12,291 nucleotides of DNA from Prevotellaceae bacterium UBA4361 (GCA_002393575.1 DGSN01000053.1:8397-20687); one strand, 5' to 3'; counted from the first letter of the stretch, positions 1 to 7,935 are shown. Numbers and translations are program-made. The notes: a model not told the origin generated them from the letters alone.

Positions 1-1
1 C

Positions 2-1678
2 GTGACGATTCCCAACAGTGTGACCTACATAGGAAGCGATGCGTTCTCTGGCTGTAGTTGTATTGTCTTTTGCAATAGAGAACCCCCTGCTTCGGCCGCC
101 AGTAATGCGTTTAATAAAAATATGACAGCCATAGTTCCTGATAATTTGCTTTCTACATACCAAAAAGCAACAGGATGGAAAAATATGTCATTCAATAGCC
201 CTTGTTTCGTAAGAAGAACCGCACAGACCTCCATCACTTTATGGACTTCCAATCTGTTGTCCAATGTTAAGGCTGTGCTGAATGGTGGTTCATATTATCC
301 TCAGGCTGACAGCATCAGGATAACAGGCTTAGAGCCAAATACAAACTATGAAATCGTTGTTTTTGGCGATTATGGTACAATGCATTTGGAAAATGTGATT
401 GTAGCGAAAACAAAAGATGTATCTGTATCCATAGGAGCGGTTAATAAAAGCAATCTGACATTGAAGCTGAAGGGTTCCTATGATTTTGGTGACCTTCAAG
501 TAAGCAGTAGTGGATTCGAAGGCTATGAGGGGCAGGATGAAATATATGTTCAGGGACTAACACCAGGACAGAGTTATTCCTTTACCTATTATGTCAATGG
601 GGCAAATGGCAGAAAATATACAAAAACAGAGTCTTTCCAAACCGTTCCTGTTGGTGTGAATGTAAACGCAAGTGTAGGCCCATCATCTGCACAGGTGACT
701 GGTAGTTATAGTATTCTTGACGCAACTGTCACCGACTATGGCTTTGAAGGCTATCCTAAACAAAATCAAATGAAGTTCACAGGATTGGATCCGAATAAGT
801 CATATAATCAGACTTTCTATGTTATTACAAAAGAAGGAGGTAAGGTGACAAAGCAAATCACCTATACTACAGAAACTCTCACCCTCACCACTTCCCAACC
901 CAAGGTGATTTCAGCAGGCAATGTGATAGTGGCAGCAGAGTCAAATTTGGATGATGAAGAGACGAATGTGGGATTTGAATGGAGACGCACGGACTGGACG
1001 AGCGATTTTGCATCGAACCAAGGAACAGCTTATCTTTACAATGGCACGATGGAGGGATATATCCGCAACCTCTACACGGAGAAGCTGTGGAAGTTCCGTC
1101 CTTACTACACGTCGAATGCAGGCAACACGTACAATGGCGAATGGGTGGGTATCGACCCTACGAATACTTCGTACTTCGAGCCAACGGTACACACCTACGC
1201 CAACATCTCCGTGAACGGCAACTCGGCAGAGGTGAAAGGCTATGCGATGAGGGGAACGGACAATGTTACCTCTCAAGGATTCGCCTACTGGGTGCAGACA
1301 TCGAACGTGAAAGAAAGAGAATCTGCTAACGATGCTCCTGCCTTGGTGCAAAGCATACCAAGCAATGCGAAAATTGTGGAGGCGAGCGGACAGGTGATGA
1401 CGGCAACGCTCAGTGGACTGAACTATGGAACGACCTATTGCTACGTAGCATTCGTGAAGACCTCCGAGGGTGAGACTTTCTACGGTGAGCAACAGAGTTT
1501 CAGTACAGGTGAAGACCCAAGTGGCATTGATGACGTCGTGATGGATGCATCGGACGCAATGCCGGTCACTGTGGTTGCCCGCTACAATATGAACGGTCAA
1601 CAAATCTCCACTCCTCAACCAGGCGTGAACATCCTCCGCATGAGCGATGGCACGGTGAGGAAGGTGCTGGTGAAATGA
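2..1678 (+). CDS. BspA-like leucine-rich-repeat surface protein, 3' part (5' end outside window)
   Basis: The frame is open from the first bases, and its GTG at position 2 falls inside a repeat, so the gene begins upstream. Visible residues 2-20 are the last BspA/TpLRR-type repeat (TIPNSVTYIGSDAFSGCS). Residues 21-66 resemble the usual cap of these arrays, with VPDNLLSTYQKATGWKNM. Several Ig/fibronectin-like beta domains follow. Two of them are tandem copies about 76 residues apart, both carrying GFEGY (171-175 and 247-251). Two larger beta domains span about 293-398 and 399-505. The last ~45 residues (YNMNGQQ..., then GVNILRMSDGTVRKVLVK) look like the C-terminal tail of Prevotella BspA-like proteins, similar to type IX secretion sorting domains, so I infer surface or secreted location. 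BspA family members bind host or microbial surfaces, but the ligand here is unknown. Codon use changes sharply near base 944. Confidence 0.85.
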   Translation: MTIPNSVTYIGSDAFSGCSCIVFCNREPPASAASNAFNKNMTAIVPDNLLSTYQKATGWKNMSFNSPCFVRRTAQTSITLWTSNLLSNVKAVLNGGSYYPQADSIRITGLEPNTNYEIVVFGDYGTMHLENVIVAKTKDVSVSIGAVNKSNLTLKLKGSYDFGDLQVSSSGFEGYEGQDEIYVQGLTPGQSYSFTYYVNGANGRKYTKTESFQTVPVGVNVNASVGPSSAQVTGSYSILDATVTDYGFEGYPKQNQMKFTGLDPNKSYNQTFYVITKEGGKVTKQITYTTETLTLTTSQPKVISAGNVIVAAESNLDDEETNVGFEWRRTDWTSDFASNQGTAYLYNGTMEGYIRNLYTEKLWKFRPYYTSNAGNTYNGEWVGIDPTNTSYFEPTVHTYANISVNGNSAEVKGYAMRGTDNVTSQGFAYWVQTSNVKERESANDAPALVQSIPSNAKIVEASGQVMTATLSGLNYGTTYCYVAFVKTSEGETFYGEQQSFSTGEDPSGIDDVVMDASDAMPVTVVARYNMNGQQISTPQPGVNILRMSDGTVRKVLVK

Positions 1679-1694
1679 AAAATGAAGAATGAAT

Positions 1695-1760
1695 CTGCGG
1701 AGTATGGGGAGGAAAGGAGAAACATAGTCAATGAACCTCCAAGACTCCTATACTCCGTAG
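1695..1760 (+). repeat. Imperfect inverted repeat after the surface protein gene
   Basis: CTGCGGAGTAT (1695-1705) pairs with ATACTCCGTAG (1750-1760), with one G·U-type mismatch. GGAGG (1708-1712) and CCTCC (1736-1740) can extend the stem inward. It lies directly upstream of the stronger 1784-1828 hairpin, so the transcript 3' end would carry two stem-loops in series. Confidence 0.5.
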
Positions 1761-1783
1761 AGATTTAATAGCAAGTGGATGGA

Positions 1784-1828
1784 AGCCCCGAAGGTGTGAA
1801 CGAATAGTACGTCACCACCTTCGGGGCT
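1784..1828 (+). terminator. Strong stem-loop, probable transcription terminator of the surface protein gene
   Basis: The arms AGCCCCGAAGGTG (1784-1796) and CACCTTCGGGGCT (1816-1828) are perfectly complementary over 13 bp, with a 19-nt loop. The downstream stretch is T-rich (ccttttgttctt) but not a clean U-run, so intrinsic termination is likely rather than certain. It lies about 105 nt past the stop codon of the upstream gene. Confidence 0.55.
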
Positions 1829-2011
1829 ATGCCTTTTGTTCTTGGAAGGATTGTTCTTGTCGTTCAAATGCCATTTGCAGATGAGAAAAATAGGCTGAAA
1901 AAGGGGATGGGCAATGTGTTTTGTATGGAAAACGAGAGAAAAACAAGGAATTTTTTTATTTATTCATAAAAAAACAAGAAATTTGTAGAAAATCCATAAA
2001 ACTGTCTTAAT

Positions 2012-5000
2012 ATGAACAAAAGATTTTTGTTTTTTCTCTTCACGTGTTTTTTGCTGAGTCTTTCGGCAATCGCCCAGGTCACCACCTCTTCCATCAGCGG
2101 AAAGGTGGAAAGCGAGGGTGAACCCGTCATCGGTGCGTATGTTGTTGCGCTCCACACTCCTTCGGGAACAAAATACGGTGCTGTGACGAACAACAAGGGA
2201 CGCTACTCCATTCAGGGTATGCGTGTGGGCGGTCCTTACACTATCACCATCACATACGTGGGCTATCGCGACTTTGTCCGCAAGGACATCATGCTTTCGC
2301 TCGGTGAGCCTACCGAGGTGAATGCTCGCATGGCGGAAGACAACCAGATGCTCAATGAGGTTGCCGTGACGGGCATTGCTACGCATGGCGGCAATGGTGC
2401 TTCGTCGAACTTCGACTTGCAGCAGATTCAGAATGCGCCAACGGTGAATCGTGCTGTATATGATGTTGCCAAACTTTCCCCACTTGTGATGGACAATAAG
2501 TTTGGTGGCATTTCCATAGCTGGTGCCAACAACCGCTACAACTCCTTCCAGATTGACGGTATGGTAAGCAACGACGTGTTCGGACTGGAAGGCGACGGAA
2601 CGAATGGTGGTCGTGCTTACGGCTATTCTATTCCACTCGATGCTGTGGAGCAGTTGCAGATTGCTGTTTCGCCTTTCGATGTGCGCCAGAGTGGTTTTAC
2701 GGGTGGTGCCATCAACGCCATCACCAAGTCGGGTACGAACAAGCTGACGGCGACGGCTTACACTTATTACACTGACCAGAACATGTATGGTCGCTACAGC
2801 CAGCTGCATCATGAGCGCGAGCCGCTGACCAACGAAACCACTAAGACTTTCGGTGGTACGATTGGCGGTCCTATCGTGAAGGACAAGCTCTTCTTCTTTG
2901 CCAACGTGGAGTATAAGAAGAACGAATACCCTGCCAGCTACATAGCAGGTGCTGAGAATTATTTCATGACCAACGAGGTGGCTAAGGCCATTTCCGACCG
3001 CTATGCTGAAATCACGGGCATTCGCGACACCTATCAGCGTCGCGACATCGAGAAGAAGGCACTCGCCCTGCTGGGACGCTTGGACTGGAACATCAACACG
3101 CGCAACAAGTTCTCTCTCCGCTATCAGTTGAACGACTCCTATTCCGACAAGTGGAGTCTGGGTGCTCACAGCTTCACGTTCGACAACAGTAGCTATCGCA
3201 TGGTGAACAAGACGCACACCTTCTCGCTGGAGTGGAACTCTCATTTCCGCGACAATCTCTACAACGAACTCCGTGCTGGTGCCACTCTCGTGCGCGACGA
3301 CCGCGACGTGAAGTTCCAGGGACCAACCATCTACATCACTAACGCAGGTCTTTACGACCTCTCCACGGGCATGGAATACACCAAGGACCCTGTCACCAAT
3401 TATAATTATGGCTCGAATGTTGTCAACATCGGTACGGACTATTCTTCGGGTGTGAACTCGCTGAAGCAGGACATCTGGACCCTGGAGGACAACCTCTCCT
3501 GGTACTTGGGCAACCATAGTCTCACCTTCGGTACGCACAATGAGTTCTACAACATGAAGAACGGTTTTGTGCAGTATGCCAATGGTGAATATGCCTACAA
3601 CGCAGGTCTCACGTCGTTCTTCAACGACACTCCTTCTGCTTTCTACTATAGGTATTCCGATGTCAGCATCACGGGCACCACTCGTTGGTTCACTCCGTTC
3701 AAGGCTGGTCAGTTTGGCTTGTACGTGCAGGACAAGTGGGAACCAAGCACTGCTTTCCAGCTCACCTACGGCATTCGCGCCGACTTGCCAGTCTATTTCA
3801 ACAGCCCTTCGACCAACGCTGAATTCAATGCCAGCAGCTATGCTCAGATTCATGGCGACCAAGTGGGCAGAAAACCAAAGAGCAGTGTGATGATTTCTCC
3901 ACGCATCGGTTTCCGTTTGTTCCTCGACCAAGACCACCGTTCGCTCCTTCGCGGAGGTGTCGGCATCTTCAACGGCCGTGCGCCATTCGTGTGGATTGAG
4001 AATGCATGGGCGAATACGGGTGTGGAGATGAAGGGAACGACCATCAATTCGGGTAACATTCCAACCTTCACGGAGTATGGCGGTAAGAGTCCGATGGATG
4101 CAGCCAGCAGTGCCAAGGGGACTGCTTCGAAGCCCGACATCAACTTGGTGGACCGCAACTTCAAGTTCCCTCAGGCTTTCCGTGCCAACCTCGCATGGGA
4201 ATACACCACGAAGGACAACTTCAAGATTACACTCGAAGGCATGTATTCTCGCTCGTTCAATAACATCTGGTACGAGAACCTTGCCCTCAAGGATAATGGC
4301 GAGAAGGTGTATGCTGTGAGTGCTGATTTCCCTCACTCGGCTACCACTTACTACAGTCGCGACTTGGGCTCCTACAACAGCATCATCCGCATCACCAACA
4401 CGAACAAGGGACACAGCTATTCGTTGAGTGCCAAGTTGGAGAAAAGCTTCCGCTTCGGTCTCAACCTCATGGCAAGCTACACCTTCGGACATTCCTATTC
4501 CATCAACGACGGAACCAGCTCCACTGCTACTTCCAACTGGGGCTACTACTACAGCGTGGACCCTAACAAGAAGGTGGTGGGCTACTCCATGTTCGACCAG
4601 CCTCACAAGGTGACCGTGCAGGTGGGCTACAACTCCAAGAAGTATGCAGCAGGACGCTTGCAGACGCATGTGAGCCTTATCTATAATGGCTACAGCGGAC
4701 AGCGTTACAGCCTCACCATGAGCGATGCACAAAGCTCGTCGTTCAATGGCGATTATCGCACGGGCAACTCGCTGCTCTACATCCCAACCGACTATGAACT
4801 CACTGCCATGAAGTTTGTGAGTGAAGCCGACCGCACGCAGTTTGCCGATTGGATTCACAATGATTCCTACGCAAGAGAGCATCGCGGACAGTTTGCTGAC
4901 CCAAACTCCAACCTCTGCAAGTTTGAGCACCGTGTTGATTTCCACCTTTCCCAAGATTTCTACTATCTGAAGAATCGTGGAAGCAAAGTGGAGCTGACGC

Positions 5001-5212
5001 TCGACATCATCAATGCTGCCAACCTCATCAACAAGCACTGGGGTACGTACTATTCAAGTGCCTACAACCAGAACATCCTGCAAGTGACTTCCACGGGATT
5101 CGACGACAATGGCGACCGCGTGGGCACTTACAAGTTCATGGGCAATTCGCCTAACGTGAGCGACTTCTACAGCCGCTGGCACTTGCAGGTGGGCGCACGT
5201 GTCACGTTCTAA
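2012..5212 (+). CDS. TonB-dependent outer-membrane receptor, Oar-like
   Basis: This is a complete 1066-residue protein. A signal peptide occupies residues 1-21 (MNKR, then a hydrophobic run, AIA|Q cleavage). Residues ~27-108 form a carboxypeptidase-regulatory-like beta domain (SGKVESEGEPVIGAYV ... TYVGYRDFVRKDI), typical of Bacteroidota receptors. LNEVAVTG (114-121) is in the position and form of a TonB box. A plug domain follows (~130-245, with NRYNSFQIDGM and GGAINAITKSGTN), then a beta-barrel ending in GARVTF with a terminal Phe, as expected for BAM-mediated insertion. The family moves substrates or secreted proteins across the outer membrane using TonB-ExbBD energy. The plug resembles Oar-type receptors rather than SusC, and no SusD-like lipoprotein follows, so a glycan role is not supported. 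Substrate unknown. The ATG at 2012 is the only start that leaves the full signal peptide. The gene avoids TTA, CTA and TCA codons for its first ~1008 codons, which creates a long meaningless antisense frame. Confidence 0.93.
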   Translation: MNKRFLFFLFTCFLLSLSAIAQVTTSSISGKVESEGEPVIGAYVVALHTPSGTKYGAVTNNKGRYSIQGMRVGGPYTITITYVGYRDFVRKDIMLSLGEPTEVNARMAEDNQMLNEVAVTGIATHGGNGASSNFDLQQIQNAPTVNRAVYDVAKLSPLVMDNKFGGISIAGANNRYNSFQIDGMVSNDVFGLEGDGTNGGRAYGYSIPLDAVEQLQIAVSPFDVRQSGFTGGAINAITKSGTNKLTATAYTYYTDQNMYGRYSQLHHEREPLTNETTKTFGGTIGGPIVKDKLFFFANVEYKKNEYPASYIAGAENYFMTNEVAKAISDRYAEITGIRDTYQRRDIEKKALALLGRLDWNINTRNKFSLRYQLNDSYSDKWSLGAHSFTFDNSSYRMVNKTHTFSLEWNSHFRDNLYNELRAGATLVRDDRDVKFQGPTIYITNAGLYDLSTGMEYTKDPVTNYNYGSNVVNIGTDYSSGVNSLKQDIWTLEDNLSWYLGNHSLTFGTHNEFYNMKNGFVQYANGEYAYNAGLTSFFNDTPSAFYYRYSDVSITGTTRWFTPFKAGQFGLYVQDKWEPSTAFQLTYGIRADLPVYFNSPSTNAEFNASSYAQIHGDQVGRKPKSSVMISPRIGFRLFLDQDHRSLLRGGVGIFNGRAPFVWIENAWANTGVEMKGTTINSGNIPTFTEYGGKSPMDAASSAKGTASKPDINLVDRNFKFPQAFRANLAWEYTTKDNFKITLEGMYSRSFNNIWYENLALKDNGEKVYAVSADFPHSATTYYSRDLGSYNSIIRITNTNKGHSYSLSAKLEKSFRFGLNLMASYTFGHSYSINDGTSSTATSNWGYYYSVDPNKKVVGYSMFDQPHKVTVQVGYNSKKYAAGRLQTHVSLIYNGYSGQRYSLTMSDAQSSSFNGDYRTGNSLLYIPTDYELTAMKFVSEADRTQFADWIHNDSYAREHRGQFADPNSNLCKFEHRVDFHLSQDFYYLKNRGSKVELTLDIINAANLINKHWGTYYSSAYNQNILQVTSTGFDDNGDRVGTYKFMGNSPNVSDFYSRWHLQVGARVTF

Positions 5213-5240
5213 GCAAGAAGTTCTGAGTGAATGACAACAC

Positions 5241-5285
5241 GAGAGGGGTGTGCTTGATGTGGATGCCGCCCCTTTCGTCTTTTTT
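5241..5285 (+). terminator. Rho-independent terminator of the TonB receptor gene
   Basis: GAGAGGGGTG (5241-5250) pairs with CGCCCCTTTC (5267-5276) over 10 bp, including two G·U pairs, with a 16-nt loop. It is followed by gtc and a six-T run (5280-5285). It begins 28 nt after the receptor stop codon. The U-run ends only four bases before the first possible ATG of the next gene. Confidence 0.85.
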
Positions 5286-5289
5286 CTGA

Positions 5290-6573
5290 ATGAAGGTATT
5301 TGTAGAAAATAATATGCAACGCGACGAATTTGAAATCATGGCTCCTGTGGGGTCGAGAGAAAGCCTGGCAGCAGCCATCCATGCTGGAGCCAATTCCGTG
5401 TATTTCGGCATCGGAAAGCTCAATATGCGCTCCCATTCGGCTTGTGCCTTTGGCATTGACGACCTGAAAGACATCGCTTCCATCTGTCAGAAGGCAGGAC
5501 TGAAGAGCTATCTCACGGTCAACACCATCATCTACGGAGAGGACATCGACACCATGCACGAGATTGTGGATGCAGCGAAGGAAGCAGGCATCTCGGCAGT
5601 GATAGCCAGCGACGTGGCAGTGATGATGTATTGCCAGCAGGTGGGGCAGGAAGTACACCTCAGCACGCAACTGAACATCTCCAACGTGGAGGCACTGAAA
5701 TTCTATGCTCAGTTTGCCGATGTGGTGGTGCTGGCGCGAGAACTGAATATGTGGCAGGTGAAGGACATCTACGACCAGATAGTGGAACAGCAAATCAAGG
5801 GACCTTCAGGCGAGTTGGTGCGCATCGAAATGTTCTGCCACGGTGCCCTTTGCATGGCGATTAGTGGCAAGTGCTATCTCAGTCTTCAGAATGCAGGACG
5901 CTCTGCCAACCGTGGCGAATGTGTGCAGATTTGTCGGCGTGGCTACGAGGTGAAGGACATCGAGACGGGCACGGAACTCAAGGTGGATAACAAGTACATC
6001 ATGTCGCCCAAGGACTTGAAGACGATTCGCTTCATGGACGTGATGATGAACGCGGGTGTTCGTGTGTTCAAGATTGAAGGTCGTGCGCGTGGTCCCGAAT
6101 ACGTGCAGACGGTGGTGTCAGCCTACAACGAAGCCATCGAAGCCGTGCTCGACGGCACTTTCCACCAGGATGAAGCGCGTATGGACCGATGGGACGAACA
6201 GCTCGCCACTGTGTTCAACCGCGGCTTCTGGGATGGTTATTATCAAGGGCAACGTTTGGGCGAATGGTGTGAGGTCTATGGCTCGAAGGCAACGGAGATG
6301 AAGGTCTATGTGGGCAAGTGCATCAAATACTTCTCCAAGATTGGTGTTGCTGAGTTCTTGATTGAGAATGTCGATTTGCACGTGGGTGACAAGATTCTCG
6401 TAACGGGAACCACCACGGGTGCTCTCATCCAGCACGTTGATGAAATCCGCTTCGACTTGGAACCTGTGCCAACTGCCACCAGAGGACAGCATATCTCCAT
6501 CAAAGTCAATGAGCGTGTGCGACCTAACGACAAACTCTATGTGCTGCAAAAGCGCTCGCTGAGCAGTATGTGA
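5290..6573 (+). CDS. U32 family (collagenase-like/TrhP-type) RNA hydroxylation protein
   Basis: This 427-residue protein belongs to the peptidase U32 family. It carries the full family signature EMFCHGALCMAISGKCYLS (180-198), followed by NRGECVQICRRGY (208-219). Cys188, Cys195, Cys211 and Cys215 match the four cysteines that hold an iron-sulfur cluster in this family. The N-terminal part (FEIMAPVGSRESLAAAI ... NSVYFG) is the usual TIM-barrel entry, and the C-terminal ~90 residues form a small beta domain. Despite the peptidase name, E. coli relatives YegQ/TrhP and RlhA act in tRNA and rRNA hydroxylation. Length and architecture fit TrhP better than the longer RlhA, so I infer prephenate-dependent tRNA wobble-uridine hydroxylation, without proof. 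Start is uncertain: ATG 5290 lies right at a terminator U-run, while ATG 5314 (MQRDEFEIMAPVGS) begins where family similarity begins and may be the true start. Confidence 0.9.
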   Translation: MKVFVENNMQRDEFEIMAPVGSRESLAAAIHAGANSVYFGIGKLNMRSHSACAFGIDDLKDIASICQKAGLKSYLTVNTIIYGEDIDTMHEIVDAAKEAGISAVIASDVAVMMYCQQVGQEVHLSTQLNISNVEALKFYAQFADVVVLARELNMWQVKDIYDQIVEQQIKGPSGELVRIEMFCHGALCMAISGKCYLSLQNAGRSANRGECVQICRRGYEVKDIETGTELKVDNKYIMSPKDLKTIRFMDVMMNAGVRVFKIEGRARGPEYVQTVVSAYNEAIEAVLDGTFHQDEARMDRWDEQLATVFNRGFWDGYYQGQRLGEWCEVYGSKATEMKVYVGKCIKYFSKIGVAEFLIENVDLHVGDKILVTGTTTGALIQHVDEIRFDLEPVPTATRGQHISIKVNERVRPNDKLYVLQKRSLSSM

Positions 6574-6575
6574 TA

Positions 6576-6665
6576 AATGAAGAATGAAGAATTAAGAATG
6601 AAGAATAACTTAAACTAAAATTTATTCTTCATTCGGAGCGAAGCGACCATTCTTCATTCTTCATT
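6576..6665. repeat. Nested inverted repeat built from the GAAGAATGAA short-repeat family
   Basis: AATGAAGAATGAAGAAT (6576-6592) is perfectly complementary to 6649-6665 (17 bp). Nested inside, GAATGAAGAATAA (6596-6608) is perfectly complementary to TTATTCTTCATTC (6622-6634, 13 bp). The centre right of the inner stem holds GGAGCGAAGCGACC. The element begins three bases after the U32 stop codon and is followed by A- and T-runs (6666-6684), so it may also act as a terminator. Related sequence occurs at 1678-1693 and 12194-12219. Confidence 0.85.
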
Positions 6666-6682
6666 AAAAAAATCATTTTTTT

Positions 6683-6711
6683 TGTAACTTTTCAAATGCT
6701 CAACCGTCTTA
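6683..6711 (+). promoter_or_regulatory. Candidate ECF-sigma-type promoter of the sigma factor operon
   Basis: TGTAAC (6683-6688) is followed after exactly 16 nt by CGTC (6705-6708), then TTA. An AAC-containing -35 and a CGTC-like -10 at this spacing are typical of ECF sigma promoters; B. subtilis SigX recognises TGTAAC with CGAC-like -10 elements. The position directly ahead of an ECF sigma gene suggests autoregulation. The transcript would start about 6715, leaving a leader of roughly 10 nt before ATG 6724. No housekeeping TAnnTTTG box is visible here. Confidence 0.55.
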
Positions 6712-6723
6712 CTTTTTAGAGAG

Positions 6724-7218
6724 ATGAAGGAAATCAGTTTTCGAAACGATGTTTTGCCACTGAAGGACAAGCTCTTCCGTTTGGCACTTCGTATCACTCT
6801 CAACCGAGAGGACGCGGAGGACATGGTGCAAGAAACACTGATTCGTGTGTGGAAAGAATGTCAGGACGGCAAGGAAATAGACAATGTGGAAGCCTTTTCG
6901 CTTACCGTATGCCGAAACCTGAGCATCGACTATCACGCCAAGCTGGAACAAAGGAATGTGGCTTTCGACGAGGACATCCACGACCAGCCCGACACAACTC
7001 GCTCGCCCTTTGAAACGATGGTTGACCGCGAACGCTTCCAAATGCTCAACGCCTTGATGAATTCCCTGCCCGAGAAGCAACGAACAGCCATGCAGCTGCG
7101 CGACGTGGAAGGCAGAAGCTACAAGGAAATAGCCGAGGTGATGCAAATTTCTGAAAGCGACGTGAAAGTCAACATCTTCAGAGCGCGGAAAGCGATGAAA
7201 GAAAAACTAAAACGCTAA
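6724..7218 (+). CDS. ECF-type RNA polymerase sigma-70 factor
   Basis: This 164-residue protein has the two-domain layout of ECF sigma factors. Region 2 spans ~10-80, with the core-binding and -10-recognition helix DAEDMVQETLIRVW (30-43). After a linker (~80-104), region 4 spans ~105-163, with LPEKQRTAMQLRDVEG and the helix-turn-helix SYKEIAEVMQISESDVKVN (132-150). There is no region 1.1 or 3, and the length is normal for the group. It would direct RNA polymerase to a dedicated regulon in response to a signal held by its anti-sigma partner. The next gene starts 26 nt downstream and encodes a one-pass membrane protein, the usual arrangement. ATG 6724 directly precedes the first conserved residues and lies ~10 nt after the inferred transcription start. 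The regulon and signal are not visible here. Confidence 0.93.
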   Translation: MKEISFRNDVLPLKDKLFRLALRITLNREDAEDMVQETLIRVWKECQDGKEIDNVEAFSLTVCRNLSIDYHAKLEQRNVAFDEDIHDQPDTTRSPFETMVDRERFQMLNALMNSLPEKQRTAMQLRDVEGRSYKEIAEVMQISESDVKVNIFRARKAMKEKLKR

Positions 7219-7244
7219 TAAAAACAAGACAATTCACATCCAAG

Positions 7245-7775
7245 ATGGATTACAAATACATAGAACAATTGTTGGATCGCTACTGGGAATGCCACACCAG
7301 TGAGGAGGAAGAGCAGATTCTCCGTTCTTTCTTTGCGCAGAAGGACGTGCCAGCTCATCTTGCCCAGTACGCATCCCTGTTCACCTTCATGAAGGAAGCG
7401 CAGGAAGAGCGCGTATCGGACGATTTCGACGACCGCTTTGCCGACATCCTTGCCGAGGAGTCGCTTCGCCACGATGTCGTCCGCACTCAAGCGCGCACCA
7501 TTCCTTTCCGCCAGCGCATCGCTCCGTTCTTGCAGGCAGCAGCGGCAGTGGCTGTGTTGCTCACCATCGGTGGGGCTGCCGAGAGAGCCATTGGCGGTTC
7601 TCAGCAAGAGGAAGGAACGGCTGCACCTGTCGTTGCCAACACCTACATCCGCTCCGATCGCGTGGCTGAGGTTGTGACACCAGTCGAATCCAAGAACGAG
7701 GCAACAGCCATCGTGCAGCCCGACTCCATGACGCGCACGCAGATGGGCGTTGACGCTCAGGTGAAGGAAAACTAA
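7245..7775 (+). CDS. Probable anti-sigma factor, single-pass membrane protein
   Basis: This 176-residue protein has an acidic, helical N-terminal part (1-80, MDYKYIEQLLDRYWECHTSEEEEQILRSFF onward in pieces), a basic stretch RQR (89-91), one hydrophobic segment (~92-112, IAPFLQAAAAVAVLLTIGG) and a low-complexity Gln/Glu/Ala/Thr-rich C-terminal tail. The topology fits a cytoplasmic sigma-binding domain and a periplasmic tail. I see no HXXXCXXC zinc motif of the classical ZAS anti-sigma domain. The assignment rests on its place 26 nt after an ECF sigma gene and on a recurring Bacteroidales gene pair of this shape. As I recall, relatives are sometimes labelled pyruvate ferredoxin oxidoreductase in databases; nothing here supports that enzyme. 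A function outside sigma control remains possible. Confidence 0.7.
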   Translation: MDYKYIEQLLDRYWECHTSEEEEQILRSFFAQKDVPAHLAQYASLFTFMKEAQEERVSDDFDDRFADILAEESLRHDVVRTQARTIPFRQRIAPFLQAAAAVAVLLTIGGAAERAIGGSQQEEGTAAPVVANTYIRSDRVAEVVTPVESKNEATAIVQPDSMTRTQMGVDAQVKEN

Positions 7776-7905
7776 ATTCAGAAACTTTTACTTTACTAAT
7801 ATTTTAATTAAACATTCTGCTACTTAAAACGAAGTTTGAAGCTGTGAAGTTTCCAACTCTCTCGAAATCAAAACACTTGATACTGGTTCTGTTGTGAACC
7901 AGGAA

Positions 7906-7935
7906 AGCCTCACCTCCTCGAAGGTGGGGCTTTTT
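7906..7935 (+). terminator. Rho-independent terminator of the sigma/anti-sigma operon
   Basis: AGCCTCACCT (7906-7915) pairs with AGGTGGGGCT (7922-7931) over 10 bp with one G·U pair and a six-base loop, and runs straight into TTTTT (7931-7935). It is preceded by a perfect 7-bp hairpin, CTGGTTC (7883-7889) with GAACCAG (7896-7902), and a 5-bp one, ATCAA (7867-7871) with TTGAT (7877-7881). Confidence 0.88.

Larger units (their letters stand above)
1679..2011. other. Intergenic region between surface protein and TonB receptor genes
   Basis: This 333-nt gap begins with a short copy of the GAAGAATGAA tract immediately after the stop codon. It then carries an imperfect hairpin (1695-1760) and a strong 13-bp hairpin (1784-1828). 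A 13-bp palindrome, CAAATG-c-CATTTG, lies at 1865-1877. The last 90 bases are very A/T rich. I find no convincing TAnnTTTG promoter box, so the receptor's promoter is unassigned. No credible gene is present. Confidence 0.6.

Noticed and set aside
1982..2009. An ECF-like promoter (TGTAGA ... TGTCTTA) before the TonB receptor gene
   Set aside because: The spacing is about 13 nt rather than 16, both boxes are poor matches, and it would leave almost no leader.
1964..5038. A 1024-codon open frame antisense to the TonB receptor gene
   Set aside because: It is in codon register with the receptor gene and stays open only because that gene avoids TTA, CTA and TCA codons. Its translation has no recognisable domain. 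Similar antisense frames opposite cls and metK have the same cause.
2012..5212. A SusC/SusD glycan-uptake system
   Set aside because: The next gene is U32, not a SusD-like lipoprotein, and the plug domain resembles Oar-type receptors. No glycoside hydrolases are nearby.
1981..5310. Identical 13-mer ATTTGTAGAAAAT at 1981-1993 and 5298-5310, upstream of two start codons
   Set aside because: The two copies lie at different distances from the starts (18 and 3 nt), the sequence is A/T rich, and it does not fit the TTTG/TAnnTTTG promoter pattern. Chance is a fair explanation.
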